From Monoplex corrugatus (taxonomy: Eukaryota > Mollusca > Gastropoda > Littorinimorpha > Ranellidae), in contig CM060308.1 in assembly GCA_030674185.1 (NCBI GenBank), forward strand, positions 28,351,004 to 28,415,003: DNA of 64,000 nt, given 5' to 3'. Shown one piece after another: positions 10,903 to 22,116 of this stretch. Within the stretch, counting starts at the first letter, position 1. Each line of letters starts with the position of its first letter. Both the position numbers and the translations under genes were made by a program. A model generated the notes under the pieces. That model was not told the DNA's origin. It saw nothing but the letters and a program-made list of their open reading frames with translations, and ran no database searches.

Positions 10903-12112
10903 ATAGATTAGGTGACAAATGGTTATTGAATCCAGCAACTTGTACAAAATGGATATTGAATCCCACTGACTGTCATAGAGAAATGAATATTGATTATCCA
11001 GTGACTGTCATAGAGAAATGGATATTGATTATCCCATGACTGTCATAGAGAAATGGATTTTGGTTATCCAATGACTGTCAGAGAAATGGATATTGGTTAT
11101 CCAGTGACTGTCATAGAGAAATGGATATTGAATATCCAGTGACTGTCATAGAGAAATGAATATCTAGTGACTGTCATAGAGAAATGGATATTGATTATCC
11201 AGTGACTGTCATAGAGAAATGGATATTGGTTATCCAGTGACTGTCATAGAGAAATGGATATTGAATATCCAGTGACTGTCATAGAGAAATGGATATCAAA
11301 TATCCAGTGAATGTCACAGAGAAATGGATTGAATCCATTGGCTGTCATAGAAAAATAAATATTGAATCCAGTGATTTGTAAAGAAGTGGTTGAATCCATT
11401 GACTGTTGTAGAGAAATGGGTATTGAATCCAGTGATTTGTAGAGAAATGGTTGAATCCATTGACTGTTATAGAGAATTGGGTATTGAATCCAGTGATAGT
11501 CTTAGAGACATGGATACAGAATCCAATTAATGTCACAGAGAAGTGGATGCAGAATCCAGTGACTGTCATACACAAATGGATACAGAATCCTGTGACTATC
11601 GTACAGAAATGTATATAAACTCAAATGACTGTCATGGAGAAATGGATACAGAATCCAGTGACTGTCATGTAGAAATGGATAGAGACTCCAGTGACTGTCA
11701 CAGAGAAATGGATACTGAATCTGGGTGACTGTCATACAGAAATGGATGCAGAATCCAGCAACTGTCATGCAGAAATGGATACTGAATCCAGTGACTGTCA
11801 TAGAGGAATGGATACTGAATCTCGTGACGCATACAGAAATGGATATTGAATCTAATGACTGTCATGGAGAAATAGATATTAAATCCAGTGACTGTATAGA
11901 GAAATAGATATTGATTCCAGTGACCGTCATGGAGAAATGGATATTGAATCCAGTTACTGTCATTGAGAAATGGATATTGAATCCGATGACTGTCATACAG
12001 AAATGGATACTGAATCAAGTGACAGTCATAGATATTGAATCCATTAACTGTCATAGAGAAAAGGGAATTGAATCCAGTGATAGGAGTGGGCATTGAATTC
12101 AATGACAGTCAT
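10903..12112 (+). repeat. 1.2-kb minisatellite, 33-35 bp unit
   Basis: About 35 tandem copies of a unit containing GACTGTCATAGAGAAATGGA. In the left block (to about 11310) the unit is mostly 35 bp and ends TATTGATTATCCAGT. In the right block it is about 33 bp and ends TATTGAATCCAGT or TACAGAATCCAGT. Because 33 is a multiple of three, several frames stay open on both strands in the right block and give periodic 11-residue peptides. These are repeat artefacts, not genes. Confidence 0.92.
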
Positions 12113-12114
12113 AC

Positions 12115-12695
12115 AGTACCTCCTGTGGGGATGCCGGGGGCTCTTTCAATATAAGTAGTATACCCACCTTCTGGAAATTGTTTGCAAGTAATTTCCTTTT
12201 TCCATCACTCTCTTTGTTTCTGCCTTGTTCCTTTGCTTTCTGTCATTTCTTCCTATCAATTTCTGTCTTGCTAGTCCATTCACCGGTATGTGTTCGATAA
12301 ATTCTTACGTACTTTCTCTTAGGATTGATAATTGGGCACATACATTAAGTGCATTTTTATAGCTCTTGGGAAATGAGATATATGTGAAAGGAATTTTAGG
12401 TAATTTAGGCTTGTTTTTATATTTGTTTTTGTATCTTTTGTTATGTTTAAATTTGTATTCAGGTATGTTTTTTAAATCCCCTGTGTGATAAAATTGGATG
12501 GAGTGGTCGATGCCAGGGTCATCTTCATAGATTATGTGCGCAAATGCCTTGATACGTGTACTTAATTTTCTTTTCCTTTTTTTTTCTCCCTGTTGAAGTG
12601 AGGTGAATGTTTTGAAATGGTTATAGCCCTCATGTGGCCCTACGCAGTCAGCTGGGCTTTAAACAAAAATAACAATAACACTAACAGTCATGCGA
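12115..12695 (+). repeat. Dispersed repeat R, copy 1
   Basis: Non-coding repeat sharing long collinear stretches with 40188-40880: GTGGGGATGCCGGGGGCTCT, TTCCTTTGCTTTCTGTCAT, GTCCATTCACCGGTATGTGT, TTTTAGGTAATTTAGGC and GATTATGTGCGCAAATGC. Its right end carries the shared tail module CAGCTGGGCTTTAAACAA (about 12646-12665). No tRNA-like head or coding frame was found, so its class is unknown. Confidence 0.7.
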
Positions 12696-13077
12696 TGAAA
12701 AAACAGTGTTTTCCAGTCATAGCAATAGCAGTGGTCAATACAAATTGTACCGAAAAATAGTTTGATTCAATTCAAATTTTCATCTTCATTTCTTTTTTCT
12801 TTTAAAAACAGTTATGCGTTACTCTCAAGGTTTTGTGTAACTGTGCGTGTGTGAGAGAAGGAGAAGTCAGATGTTCAATGATAACTGATATGGAGTTTTA
12901 ATTGTTTGATTGAAAGGCCAAAGACAAATTTTTTACCATGAAGTTTCTCTTGTTCAAAATTTCTATGTGTATGTAGGGCCTGTATATGTTGTGATTGTGT
13001 TGAAGCATGCATCATGGGTGTATGTAGATGTTATAATCGTGTGTGTTTTGTGTGTGTGTGTGTGTGTGTGTGTGCGT

Positions 13078-13116
<39 letters not shown>

Positions 13117-13204
13117 CTTGCTGCTTCTGACAAAATGAACATTTTCTGAAGAAAAATTTGTATTAAAGTATATTGAGTATGTTTCAGAGTTTGAGTTTTC
13201 ATTG
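12696..13204. other. Intergenic DNA with (GT)n(GA)n tract
   Basis: Contains a GT repeat at about 13039-13099 that turns into GA at 13100-13116. Nothing else recognised. Confidence 0.6.
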
Positions 13205-13930
13205 TTTGTCAGTTAAGAGAGAGAGGATGGCGGTGGTTGTAGCGATGTCTCCAGATTTTCACCTGACCTTCGTACGTGGGTTGCTGGGACACTACAGATG
13301 ATTTCCTTACATTTTTCTCTAGAGACATCTCTCTTTTGCAGCTACCTGGGAGAGTCCCTGAATCCAGTGTGTCCATTTTCTGATGATGCCATCCCAGCTC
13401 CTCTTTGATTGTCTTTCTGCCTCCTACCACTGTGCCTTGTCTGACAGACTTCATGAGGCCTGATGGTATGGTCATGTCATTTTAGTTTCTGATTTTTAAC
13501 AACAGTGGGAATATAATACCATGCTACCAGCAGCCTGTGTGACTTTATGGCTTACGTCCTGATTTGTGACATGCTCATCGTAAGAGACAAGGGAACGCAT
13601 CAATCTCACTTTGGAACTAAAGGACATGTTCTTTTCATACCAGAAAGGGTTAAGTTTCACAAGCACTGCCATCGTTTGCACAGTCATGACCAGCGTTTCG
13701 TTTTGAGCCTTGAGCTGAAACAGGTGCACCTAGGTATTTGAAACTGAAAGAGGCTTCAAGTCAGACCATGGCCACTATAAAGGCGCTGATACCGTTATTG
13801 GTTATCAGTTTCATCTTTTCCAGACTAATTTCCATGACAAAGACCCTTGAGATAGTGTCTAGGTGTTCAACCAAGCTGGCAAGTTCTTTTTCCCCATGCA
13901 ACCCATCAAATGTCTGATACATAAAAAGAG
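13205..13930 (-). pseudogene. Non-LTR retrotransposon 3' end (LINE family C)
   Basis: Minus-strand frames give pieces of a LINE reverse transcriptase tail in collinear order. GEKELASLVEHLDTIS with MEISLEKMKL lies near 13900-13800, LNPFWYEKNMSFSSKVRLMR near 13660-13600, DEHVTNQDV near 13580-13555, RQGTVVGGRK near 13440-13410, and KSSVVSQQPTYEGQV near 13310-13260. The order palm, thumb, C-terminal tail is normal for this group. Frameshifts separate the pieces, so it is a decayed 5'-truncated copy. Confidence 0.75.
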
Positions 13931-14185
13931 ATGAACAACGATTGCAAAAACAAAAAGCATTGATTCAGAGACACTGATACAAAATACAAGGATTAACCAA
14001 GATAGAAGATCCACACAGAATGATTTATTGATGATACTAAGATCACTTGCATTTTGATATTTGTGACTTCTCTCTCAGTCTGACAATATTTGATTTTTGT
14101 TAAGATAAAATAGATGGTCAAGCATGAAATAGTTACTTTATGCTCTGGAATTTCTCCCACCCACTCTCATCCCCATCCCTCTCTC

Positions 14186-14238
<53 letters not shown>

Positions 14239-14245
14239 GAACATA
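13931..14245. other. Spacer with (TC)n tract
   Basis: AT-rich spacer, then a TC repeat at about 14188-14224 and a short CA tract. No gene. Confidence 0.7.
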
Positions 14246-14600
14246 TGCATCATCATCATCATGTGCCATGCTACATGGCCTTGGTGATCATGGCCCTCGT
14301 ACGAATCTTTTGTCACTTTAAGAATATATCCTTCCCTTTCTGTCCTCATCCACTCTGCAAAACTGTCTAATATTTTCTCCCTGGTGCTCTTTTTCCTTGG
14401 CTTTCCAGTTGTGACTAGGTGTGCTAAAAAATCTCTTGCCTCACAAAATGTCCTATGAATGTTGTTTGTGTTTTCCTAATTTCCTTCATTAATGTTCTTT
14501 TTGTGTTTGCTTCTTTCAAGACTGTCTCATTTAGTTGTTGTTGTTGTTTTTTTGTTGTTTTTTTCTATCCATGGAACTCAACATTCTTAATACACAAGCA
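14246..14600 (-). pseudogene. LINE family B 3' end fragment
   Basis: The plus-strand CATCATCATCAT run at about 14248-14262 is the (ATG)n 3' tail of a minus-strand LINE. Adjoining sequence matches 42030-42470 and 46690-47020 in order (TGCCATGCTACATGGCCTTG, CTGTCTAATATTTTCTCCCT, TTGTGACTAGGTG). At 46709-46984 the same region translates as a basic C-terminal segment containing GRPREKMLDGL. This copy is truncated and shifted. Confidence 0.75.
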
Positions 14601-15639
14601 TATACAAAGAAAAGAATGGGAGAGGAATATGCTCATTCTCATTCACCCTGGGATACCTATGACAGAAGATCAGTGTTGACACTAACATCATCCACAGGCA
14701 TGACTGACATGAAGCATAATAAGGTGACCAAGGCCCATCTCAAGGATTACTGATTAACGGCAAACAAAAAGTGCTTCCTCTCATTTAAAGGCCTCGCCCT
14801 TAAAGGTCTTTCACCACTACCGAAACACACACAGAACAAACAAATAGTGCAGATCAAACCAAACACAGACACAAAGAACAGGAACAGAACAGCAACCCTC
14901 ACAAACACCAAACAAGGAAACAGACAAAATAATCATGATGCTGGGATGTCTGTTAATGGTTTGAATAGTCTATCTTATGGATTGAATACTCTGTCTCTCT
15001 CTCTCTCTTTATGTTTGTGTAATATGGTGACAAAGTTACACATGCTGAGGCAATTCTTATGTGGCAGTCACTGCACCTGTGGAACTATGGGCATGGGTAA
15101 GTCAGATAGTTGGGACAGGACTGCACACCCCTCCAGAAAAAAATTCCCTGTTCTGGTCAGGCATAATGGGTAAGCTGGAACAAGTGTGGCTTGCCAAAGA
15201 TAGAGTGTTCACTCATGAAATGCCCAACTTCATTGGAAAGGACATGCCCATGTGGAAGACAAAACATCCCAGAAACACTCCTGTATAGGGAAAAGCAACA
15301 CAAGGATATTCTGAAGGCCATTTTACCAGCTGTGGCATCGACACCACCAACCAAAAAGACAGTACCTGCAACAGAGTAAGTTGGTGATAGCAATTCATGA
15401 ACAGTGCAGAACAGCTGCTATATAATGTAAGAGGGATTGGCAGAAGCAGAACCCAAGGCCACAGGATTCATCATTCTGTGCCTATGGAAGAACATGTGCC
15501 TTCATGATCGGCTTGTATCCCCCATGAAGACCCATACAGGTGATAGAGGATCAATATGCCCATTTTCATCAGTTGGATTGATGGGAGACTCCATGATACA
15601 TTCATTAATCATAAGTGAAACATGGATTGGCAATACTGG
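14601..15639. other. Intergenic DNA, no gene identified
   Basis: Moderately GC sequence with short frames (for example 14847-15173 and 15061-15288) that show no recognised domain. It might include more decayed upstream parts of the LINE that becomes recognisable at 15640, but this cannot be shown by eye. Confidence 0.45.
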
Positions 15640-16880
15640 TTTATAAACTGTGGAATAGAGAAAGTACAGAGAGGATTTACATTTATGTTTTGTTGATTAT
15701 ACCAAGGGTTTTGATCAGGTAAGACATAAAGAATTGATCAACCAACTGGAAAAGCTCAATACTGATAGAAAAGATTTAAGAGTAACAAGGAATATGTACT
15801 GGGAACAAACAGCACCAATGAGAATAGAAAATAATGTAAGCTTTATTTCAAAATATCAGAAGAAGAGTCAGGCAGGGATGTTTTTCTGGCACCAGATTTG
15901 TTTTCACTTTATAGCAAGGCAGTCATGAGAAACCTAGAAGAATGCCCAGGGATAAAGTTTGGAGAAAAAATTATAAACAATCTTTGTTATGCTGATGGCA
16001 CCATTCTAATTGCAGAAAATGAAAAATACCTACAAAATCTTGTGAATATAATAAAAACAGATAGCAGAAATAAAGGGCTTTAGCTAAATAGTAAGGAGAC
16101 TGAAGTTAATTTAAGGTAATCAGAAAAAAATATATAAGAAAAATCTCATCATGTAAAATAACAGCAAGTGGCACAACACTGATACAAGTTGATAAGTTTA
16201 AGTATTTGAAAACAGTCATATCACCTGATGGCAGATGCACATTAGAAACAGACAGCAGAATTGGCCAAGCTAAAACTGCACTCAAAAAAATGAAAAGTGC
16301 TCTTAGTCTTATTAACAAATGCTTATTAACTGACATCACAAATAGTTGTTCAGCGTCATATAGAACCAATACTTTCATACAGATGCGAAGCCAGGACAAT
16401 AAACAAGCAAAGTCTAAACAAGATGCGGCAGATAACTTGTGCTTTCTAAGAAGAATGTTAATAAGAGTTCCATGAACAATGAAGAAAATAAAATGAGACA
16501 GTCTTGAAAGAAACATAAAAAGAGCTTTAATAAAAAAAAAATTTTAAGAAAAAAAAAGAACTTAAATGAAGATTTGAAAACGACCAGAAACAATCACAAA
16601 AAGTGCATTAATGAAGAAGATTGGAAAAAACAAACAACATTTATACTAATTATAGGCCATTTATGAGACAACAGAAACAGGAAAGCTAGAAGGAAAAAAG
16701 TGCACCAGTGACCAGGTAAAAACAGGGAGAAAATATTAGTTTTGCAAAGTGGATGCAGACACAAAGGGTAGGAGATATACTTGCTGCGACAAAAGATATA
16801 TTCATATGGAGAGCCATGATCGCCAAGGCCGTGCGGCATTGCCACAGACACGTGGCACATGATTTTCGTGCTTTTCAGAT
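15640..16880 (+). pseudogene. LINE family B, decayed RT domain and 3' region
   Basis: Plus-strand frames give collinear reverse-transcriptase motifs. These include KELINQLEKLNTDRKDLRV (15730-15780), QAGMFFW near 15875, NNLCYADGTILIAENEKYLQ (15975-16033; the palm motif is YADG rather than YADD), FKYLKTVISPDGRCTLE (16197-16247), and LCFLRRMLIR near 16440-16470. A basic 3' region follows to about 16880. Multiple stops and frameshifts break it. The same segments occur in the family B copy at 45440-46640. Confidence 0.8.
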
Positions 16881-17181
16881 GACAATAATTATTTTGATGG
16901 CATGCGCATATCCTACTTTCGTTTTGAAACAACAGAAATGGGATTCTTTCCGGTTACATAAAACCGGAAGCGACTTAACAACAACAACAAACCAGAAGTT
17001 TTTTTTCTGTTCAGATAAAGTCTTCATCAACTTTCTTTATGAAGTGCACTTAAAAGCAAACTTTTCAACTGATCTTTTTAAAAGTCCTGACATTCAGATA
17101 ACTGAAACAATCAAATTTAATTTGATCGCTTTATATCACACCTTAATGACTTTAACAGGAAGTTGGTGATAGCTTGTGACG
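16881..17181. other. Spacer upstream of NAA30
   Basis: No gene recognised. It probably includes the upstream region of NAA30. Confidence 0.5.
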
Positions 17182-17189
17182 TATTTATA
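17182..17189 (+). promoter_or_regulatory. Possible TATA-like element of NAA30
   Basis: TATTTATA lies about 145 bp upstream of the NAA30 start codon and is the only TATA-like word in the immediate upstream region. The transcription start cannot be seen, so this is a suggestion only. Confidence 0.25.
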
Positions 17190-17326
17190 CGCAGTACCGA
17201 GAGACAACATGGAACCCGAAAGGCAGATGAGAACGCTTTTGAAGATTCATCAATATATTCAGTAAATGTTCTGTGAAAATTTCTCCGATCAGTGTGTACA
17301 CCTTACACACAAACACCTAAGTGATA

Positions 17327-17866
17327 ATGGCAGATTGTGATAGCGAGCAGATATTGGTCGCTTCCTGCCATGCTTCCCCAGAGCAAGGCGATGCGTGCCC
17401 TTCAGATTGTGATTGTGTGAATTCTGCAGTTTCGGAGGTGTCGGAACACAGTGGCACAACCAAACACACAAAACACCAAAATGGTCTTGTGCCTCATCTT
17501 CTAAAACCTATGGATGAAACAGATAATGGTGAAAGTGCAGATTCTGGCCACGGGAGCAGTTGTCAAGACTGTGAATGTGCTTCAGCATTGTCCCAACTTG
17601 CAAATATAGAATCTGAAATGACACAACTGACTCTATCAGCCCAGGATGATGAGTTACTGGCTGATGATTCTAATGTTACCGAGCATAGTGCTGATGGTGT
17701 TATGCAGCCATTGAAAACAGATCAAGATGATATCAGATATGTTGTGTATGAATCCGAGAAGCAGATGCCAGATATCATTAGACTCATTACCAAAGACCTG
17801 TCAGAACCATATTCTATTTATACTTACAGATATTTTATACACAACTGGCCCAAGCTATGTTTATTG
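17327..17866 (+). CDS. NAA30: NAA30 exon 1: NatC N-terminal acetyltransferase, catalytic subunit
   Basis: This exon encodes residues 1-180 of a 285-aa protein assembled from four exons. NAA30 is the catalytic subunit of NatC (with NAA35 and NAA38). It transfers acetyl from acetyl-CoA to N-terminal Met followed by a hydrophobic residue, on nascent chains at the ribosome. Residues 1-135 are a poorly conserved acidic/serine-rich leader with a cysteine cluster (residues 13-31). The GNAT domain starts at about residue 136 with [20 protein letters not shown], then [19 protein letters not shown], the highly conserved family signature. The start at 17327 is chosen because an in-frame TAA lies at 17318-17320. 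The donor GTAAGT follows residue 180 in phase 0. Human NAA30 is about 360 aa; the difference lies in the variable leader. Confidence 0.95.
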
Positions 17867-20800
17867 GTAAGTTGCCAGTAGCAGTACAAATTGAAATCAT
17901 TTAGATTTAGATGTAGCTTGGAGCATTATTTAGGCTCTGTTATTATAGGGCCTATAACGTGGTACCGTAATTCACAAGCGACCCTAAGGGTGGTGGGTAA
18001 AATTTTCATTCCACGTGAAACTTGGTCAGCCTTTTAGTTTAAATTATTAATGATTATTTGTTTAGGCTTGTTCATTATTTCCTTCAGTTGCTTTTAGTTT
18101 TATGTCACAGTCATTCCTACTCACAGTCTTCATTAAAAGTTCCATGTAGTAGGCCTAGAATGTGAAAAAAATTAGGCCTATTGCTTCTGTTAGTACTACT
18201 GGCTGCTAAGTACTTGGACCACCTTTGAATTTCCAGGGGAAAAGACGCTTTTTGGATTTTATCATTGGAAGCGGGCCACTTTCTTTGGCAGTTTGTGGTA
18301 AATTTGTGATTTCCTTTCATACTTAATAAAATTTGCCAGTCACTGTGAGTCAGCTTATCATGTCTATTTTTTTTTTATAATGGCTACCTGGCTGAACCTG
18401 TCTCTCAGTGACAAAAAAGCTACTTACTGCGTAGCTTTCATCGGCGATCCGGCCGACTTCTTCAGCGCATAGTCCCATATCCTTGTTATTTCCATATATT
18501 TTACTATGATTGTGTGTGTTGAATCTGGACCTGTAAGTGCTCATGGTTCAATCATGTAAGTGACTGACCCCGGGCATGTATGTGCACGCTACTAATATGT
18601 GCATCTCCATGGTTGGTGCAATCTTGCAGGCCTAAATGAATGAAAGTGTTTTCCAAACAAACCAGTCATAGTAAGCTACACTCAGACAACCCTTGCCTTG
18701 ATCCAGAATCTTTTAGCTTGGAGTAGGAATGTTCTAATATAATATATATACAATGAGACCGTTAGCTGTAATCATAAAACGTGTGTATGTTTACATCATA
18801 CCTGTATTTTCGACTTTAGTTATAATGAACTTTTAGTGCCATACCTTTCACATACATTTATACATTATTAATATTATATCTTTATTTTGTTCAACTAGCA
18901 GATTTTTCCTTGCATAATTTCATGGTGTAATGTGGAGGCTTAAGTACATTGGGTGTGTACACCATGCATGTGTGTGTCACTGTGTGTCTTTTGTTTCGGT
19001 CTGTAACCATGTATGGGTCATTGGGTCTGTACAATTATTTGTGGGTTTGTGTGTATGTGTGTGTGTGTGCGCGCGCGTGTATGTGCGCGCGTGCGTGTGT
19101 GTGTGTGTGTGTGCTTCTTTGAGATTGTTTTGTTTATATTTTACTGTTAATCAATTTTCGTCATAGTGATAGGGGCTGACTTGTAGTTTGTTTTACGTGT
19201 CAGCCTTTTTTTATGCCTGTTTTTTGTAATGTAGTATAAGTAGATCTATTTATGTATAACCATTTATGCTTTTTAATCTTAGTATATTCCTTTCCTGTCT
19301 ATATTTGAAATACTTTTGTGTGTCCAAATGTGGAGTTGAAGAATTCATCATATGATATTACAAGTTATGTATTTCAAATGGCTTATTATATTACATGCAC
19401 TGCTACTAGTGCATCCCGTCCATGAGCATCCTGCATTGTCAACCATGCTAGCAAAGTAAAAATATAACCCTTTGATTACCTCACCCTATCCACTAGCTTC
19501 CTGCGGGAAGCTGGTGGTCAGGGTGAAGTAATCAAAGGGTTAAGTTTTAGCAGTTGGTGGATAGGGTGCAGGATCAAAGGGTTAAATTACAAAACACTCT
19601 AGATTGGACTAATTTATTGACAGACATTGATTTGCTTGGGCTGACATTTTGATGAGCTGAACAGATTACGATACAAAAAGATTTTTGAGTAAATTAGAGT
19701 GGTATTACTGGTAACCATTAAATTGACTGTCACCTCTGTTGAGGTCTGTTTCAAGTCTCTTTTTGGGTAAGGTTCTTTCATGTCAGTAAGTTTGAAATGC
19801 ATTGTCTAGTTGTGACATGTTTTTTGTTTGCTTTAGTTGTACAAAACAAAAGTCTGCGTTTATTAATCTGTATTTGCATTGTGGCCTCCCATTCACCCAA
19901 CTGTGAATTAACCTAGTTGTACTAAATTACTGAATATTTGGTCAAAGAAGGCATACCCTTCCAATGCAACCAGCTGAAGAATCGATCAGAAACCTTTCTC
20001 TCCTTTTATTAGGAAAACCTGAACCATTTCATTAACATCTAAGGTATGAGTTAAAACTTAAGAATTTTGTCTGTAAATAGGTAATGATTAGGAATGCATG
20101 ACACTTTACAGTCTTTTCTCTCCTTGTCATAGAAAATGTTACTCTCTACGTCTGGTTACCATTCACAGAGTTCCCAGCACTCTCTACATCTGCTTACCAT
20201 TCAGCAGCTGTTCCCAGCATTTACATCTGCAACTTGAAACATGGCGGACTACACAGTTCCTTGCACTTGCATATGACAGTCAACTTTTACACTACTGCTG
20301 AAAAAGTGCCAGGCCTTGTGACTCGGAGTGCGGCTTTAGATCTTGAGTGTGTTGATTCACTCATTGTCAGGGAAATTGATGATGATCTGGTGCATGCAGG
20401 CAACGCTTTGATGTTGATGTTGGAAGTCAGACTTGACCCAGATGAAAGTGAGCGTCCTTGACTACTTACGTTGGCGACTGAAATACCGAAAGCGTTGCTG
20501 CTAGTGTGGCTTATTGTTTACAAGTAAAACAAGCTAAGAAGAATCAGAATCTCAAAATCAGAGTGAAGTTTTTAAAAGAAAGTATACACCAATGGTCAGT
20601 GGCTCATGAGCAAGGAGGAAGGTGGGGTGTGTGTCAAGGGGGCTTGCCAAATGGGTGGGTTAGAGGGAAAGATTCAAGTTGGATGTATAAGCTTCTGGCA
20701 TTTTTACATTGCAATGGGACTTCCTCTGAGTATGTGTTTAGAGAATTTGGAGTTTGTTTAACAGAAATTCATCGAACTTGGATACTTCCGCATGTGGTTA

Positions 20801-21616
20801 TTTGGCAGGTTGTGTCAGTGTACCGATGTGGTGATGGTCCAAGCAAACCTGAACTGTGTGTTGTGCCATGCTTCAGGCTCTGATATATAATATACAAAGA
20901 TAGGCTACTGGAGCCTGTGTATGCATGCTTTTATTTCATTTTGTTTATTTCTTCTGAAAACCACGTCCTTCACCAAGAGGTAACAGACTGACTGACTGAA
21001 ACAGAAGGAAAAAATGTAGGGATATGATGGTACTACTGTGTACAGGTTGCTAACATGCATACAGATACATGTGTATATTTGATAACTGACAGTTACGTGC
21101 TCTAAGAACCTGGTGTCCCCAGAAAAACTGTCTTGTGTATTTTTATAACTTAGCTTTGTTGCCACATGATATTTTTGAAATAGTATGATTTGTATTTGAT
21201 TTTGATTGAAGTTGAGAGAGTAAAGTATACTGAACCAGATTTTGGTTTCCTTGGCAGGATGAAGATAAAATTTCTTTCTTTTTTTTTTTAAAGTCAAAAT
21301 GTTCAGAAATCTTTTACCTCTTTATTTACATGTTGACATTAGGAAAAGTACAGGTAGAGAGGAGAGATGGGCATTGGGCATTGTCCACATGATGTTATCC
21401 GTAAAAAAACACAAAAAAACCTGAGGTCAGCTGACTTATTCCCATCGGTAGACCCTTGGTTTAGGGAACTATGTGTTAGTAGCTAGGATGTTGATGCTCT
21501 TACTTCATGCAGTATTCTTTAGTAGCTTGCATGTTGATGCTCTTACTTCATATACAGAATTGTTATATCATCACACTTTAAGTATGTGATCTGAATATAA
21601 CTTTTTCCACCAACAG
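17867..21616 (+). other. NAA30 intron 1
   Basis: A 3750-bp intron. It holds a GT/GC-rich alternating tract at about 19049-19113, a palindromic repeat copy (19408-19585) and several TAGGCCTA octamers. A 125-codon frame at 20506-20883 ends in PELCVVPCFRL, faintly like the cysteine-rich tail of piggyBac transposases. Without other motifs it is left unassigned. Confidence 0.7.
19408..19585 (+). repeat. TTAA-bounded palindromic repeat copy
   Basis: Same family as 40-398. The hairpin centre is TAGCTTCCTGCGGGAAGCTGG, the right end is GGATCAAAGGGTTAA (19571-19585), and the unique left-arm insert CATTGTCAACCATGCTAGCA is present. The left TTAACCC edge is missing, so this copy is truncated or diverged there. 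Confidence 0.8.
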
Positions 21617-21740
21617 GCCATGGATGGAGAGAAATGTGTTGGAGCCATTGTGTGCAAGCTGGACATGCACAAGAAGATGGTTCGCAGAGGCTACATTGCT
21701 ATGCTGGCTGTGGATGAAAACTACAGACGAAAGAAGATTG
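21617..21740 (+). CDS. NAA30: NAA30 exon 2
   Basis: Residues 181-221 plus the first base of codon 222, entering in phase 0 after ACCAACAG and leaving in phase 1 at GTAATT. It encodes the central GNAT beta strands [15 protein letters not shown] and [11 protein letters not shown], then the acetyl-CoA pyrophosphate-binding loop, here RRKKIG (residues 217-222, the last residue completed by exon 3). The usual GNAT motif is R/Q-x-x-G-x-G/A, so the first glycine is replaced by lysine. A (GT)n(GA)n tract starts about 20 bp after the donor. Confidence 0.95.
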
Positions 21741-21758
21741 GTAATTTCAAGCAGCGAC

Positions 21759-21760
<2 letters not shown>

Positions 21761-21851
<91 letters not shown>
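21761..21851. repeat. (GT)n(GA)n microsatellite just after the exon 2 donor
   Basis: About 34 GT units followed by about 11 GA units, beginning roughly 20 bp from the NAA30 exon 2 5' splice site. Confidence 0.95.
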
Positions 21852-21869
21852 AAAGCAGTGTTTTTATGT

Positions 21870-22062
21870 TTAACCCTTCAACTCCTATATCTTATCCTCC
21901 GGCATCCTGCATTGCCAACCATGCTTGCAAAGCAAAACGTTAACCCTTTGATTTCCTCCCTCTATCTAGCAGCTTCCTACAGGAAGCTGATGGATAGGGT
22001 GAGGGAGTCAAAGGGTTAAGTTTTTGCAGTTGGTGGACAGGGTGCAAGAGTCAAAGAGTTAA
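21870..22062 (+). repeat. TTAA-bounded palindromic repeat, full-length copy
   Basis: 193 bp, from TTAACCCTTCAACTCC to GAGTCAAAGAGTTAA. The inner palindrome also begins with TTAACCCTTTGA and ends with TCAAAGGGTTAA around the centre AGCTTCCTACAGGAAGCT. The left arm has the unique insert CATTGCCAACCATGCTTGCA. Confidence 0.85.
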
Positions 22063-22116
22063 TGTTGTACTATTTAGGCAGTCTTTGTAATGTTCCTTTC
22101 CAGTGGCATTACTTTT

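Noticed and set aside
11345..12102. Periodic 11-residue repeat proteins (WIQYPFLHDSH type) on the minus strand
   Set aside because: They come from a 33-bp minisatellite whose unit length is a multiple of three. Frames are open on both strands and the flanks have no coding signal.
20506..20883. piggyBac transposase C-terminus, from PELCVVPCF
   Set aside because: Only this short phrase matches the typical tail. There is no catalytic DDD region, no CxxC series and no TTAA-bounded ends nearby.
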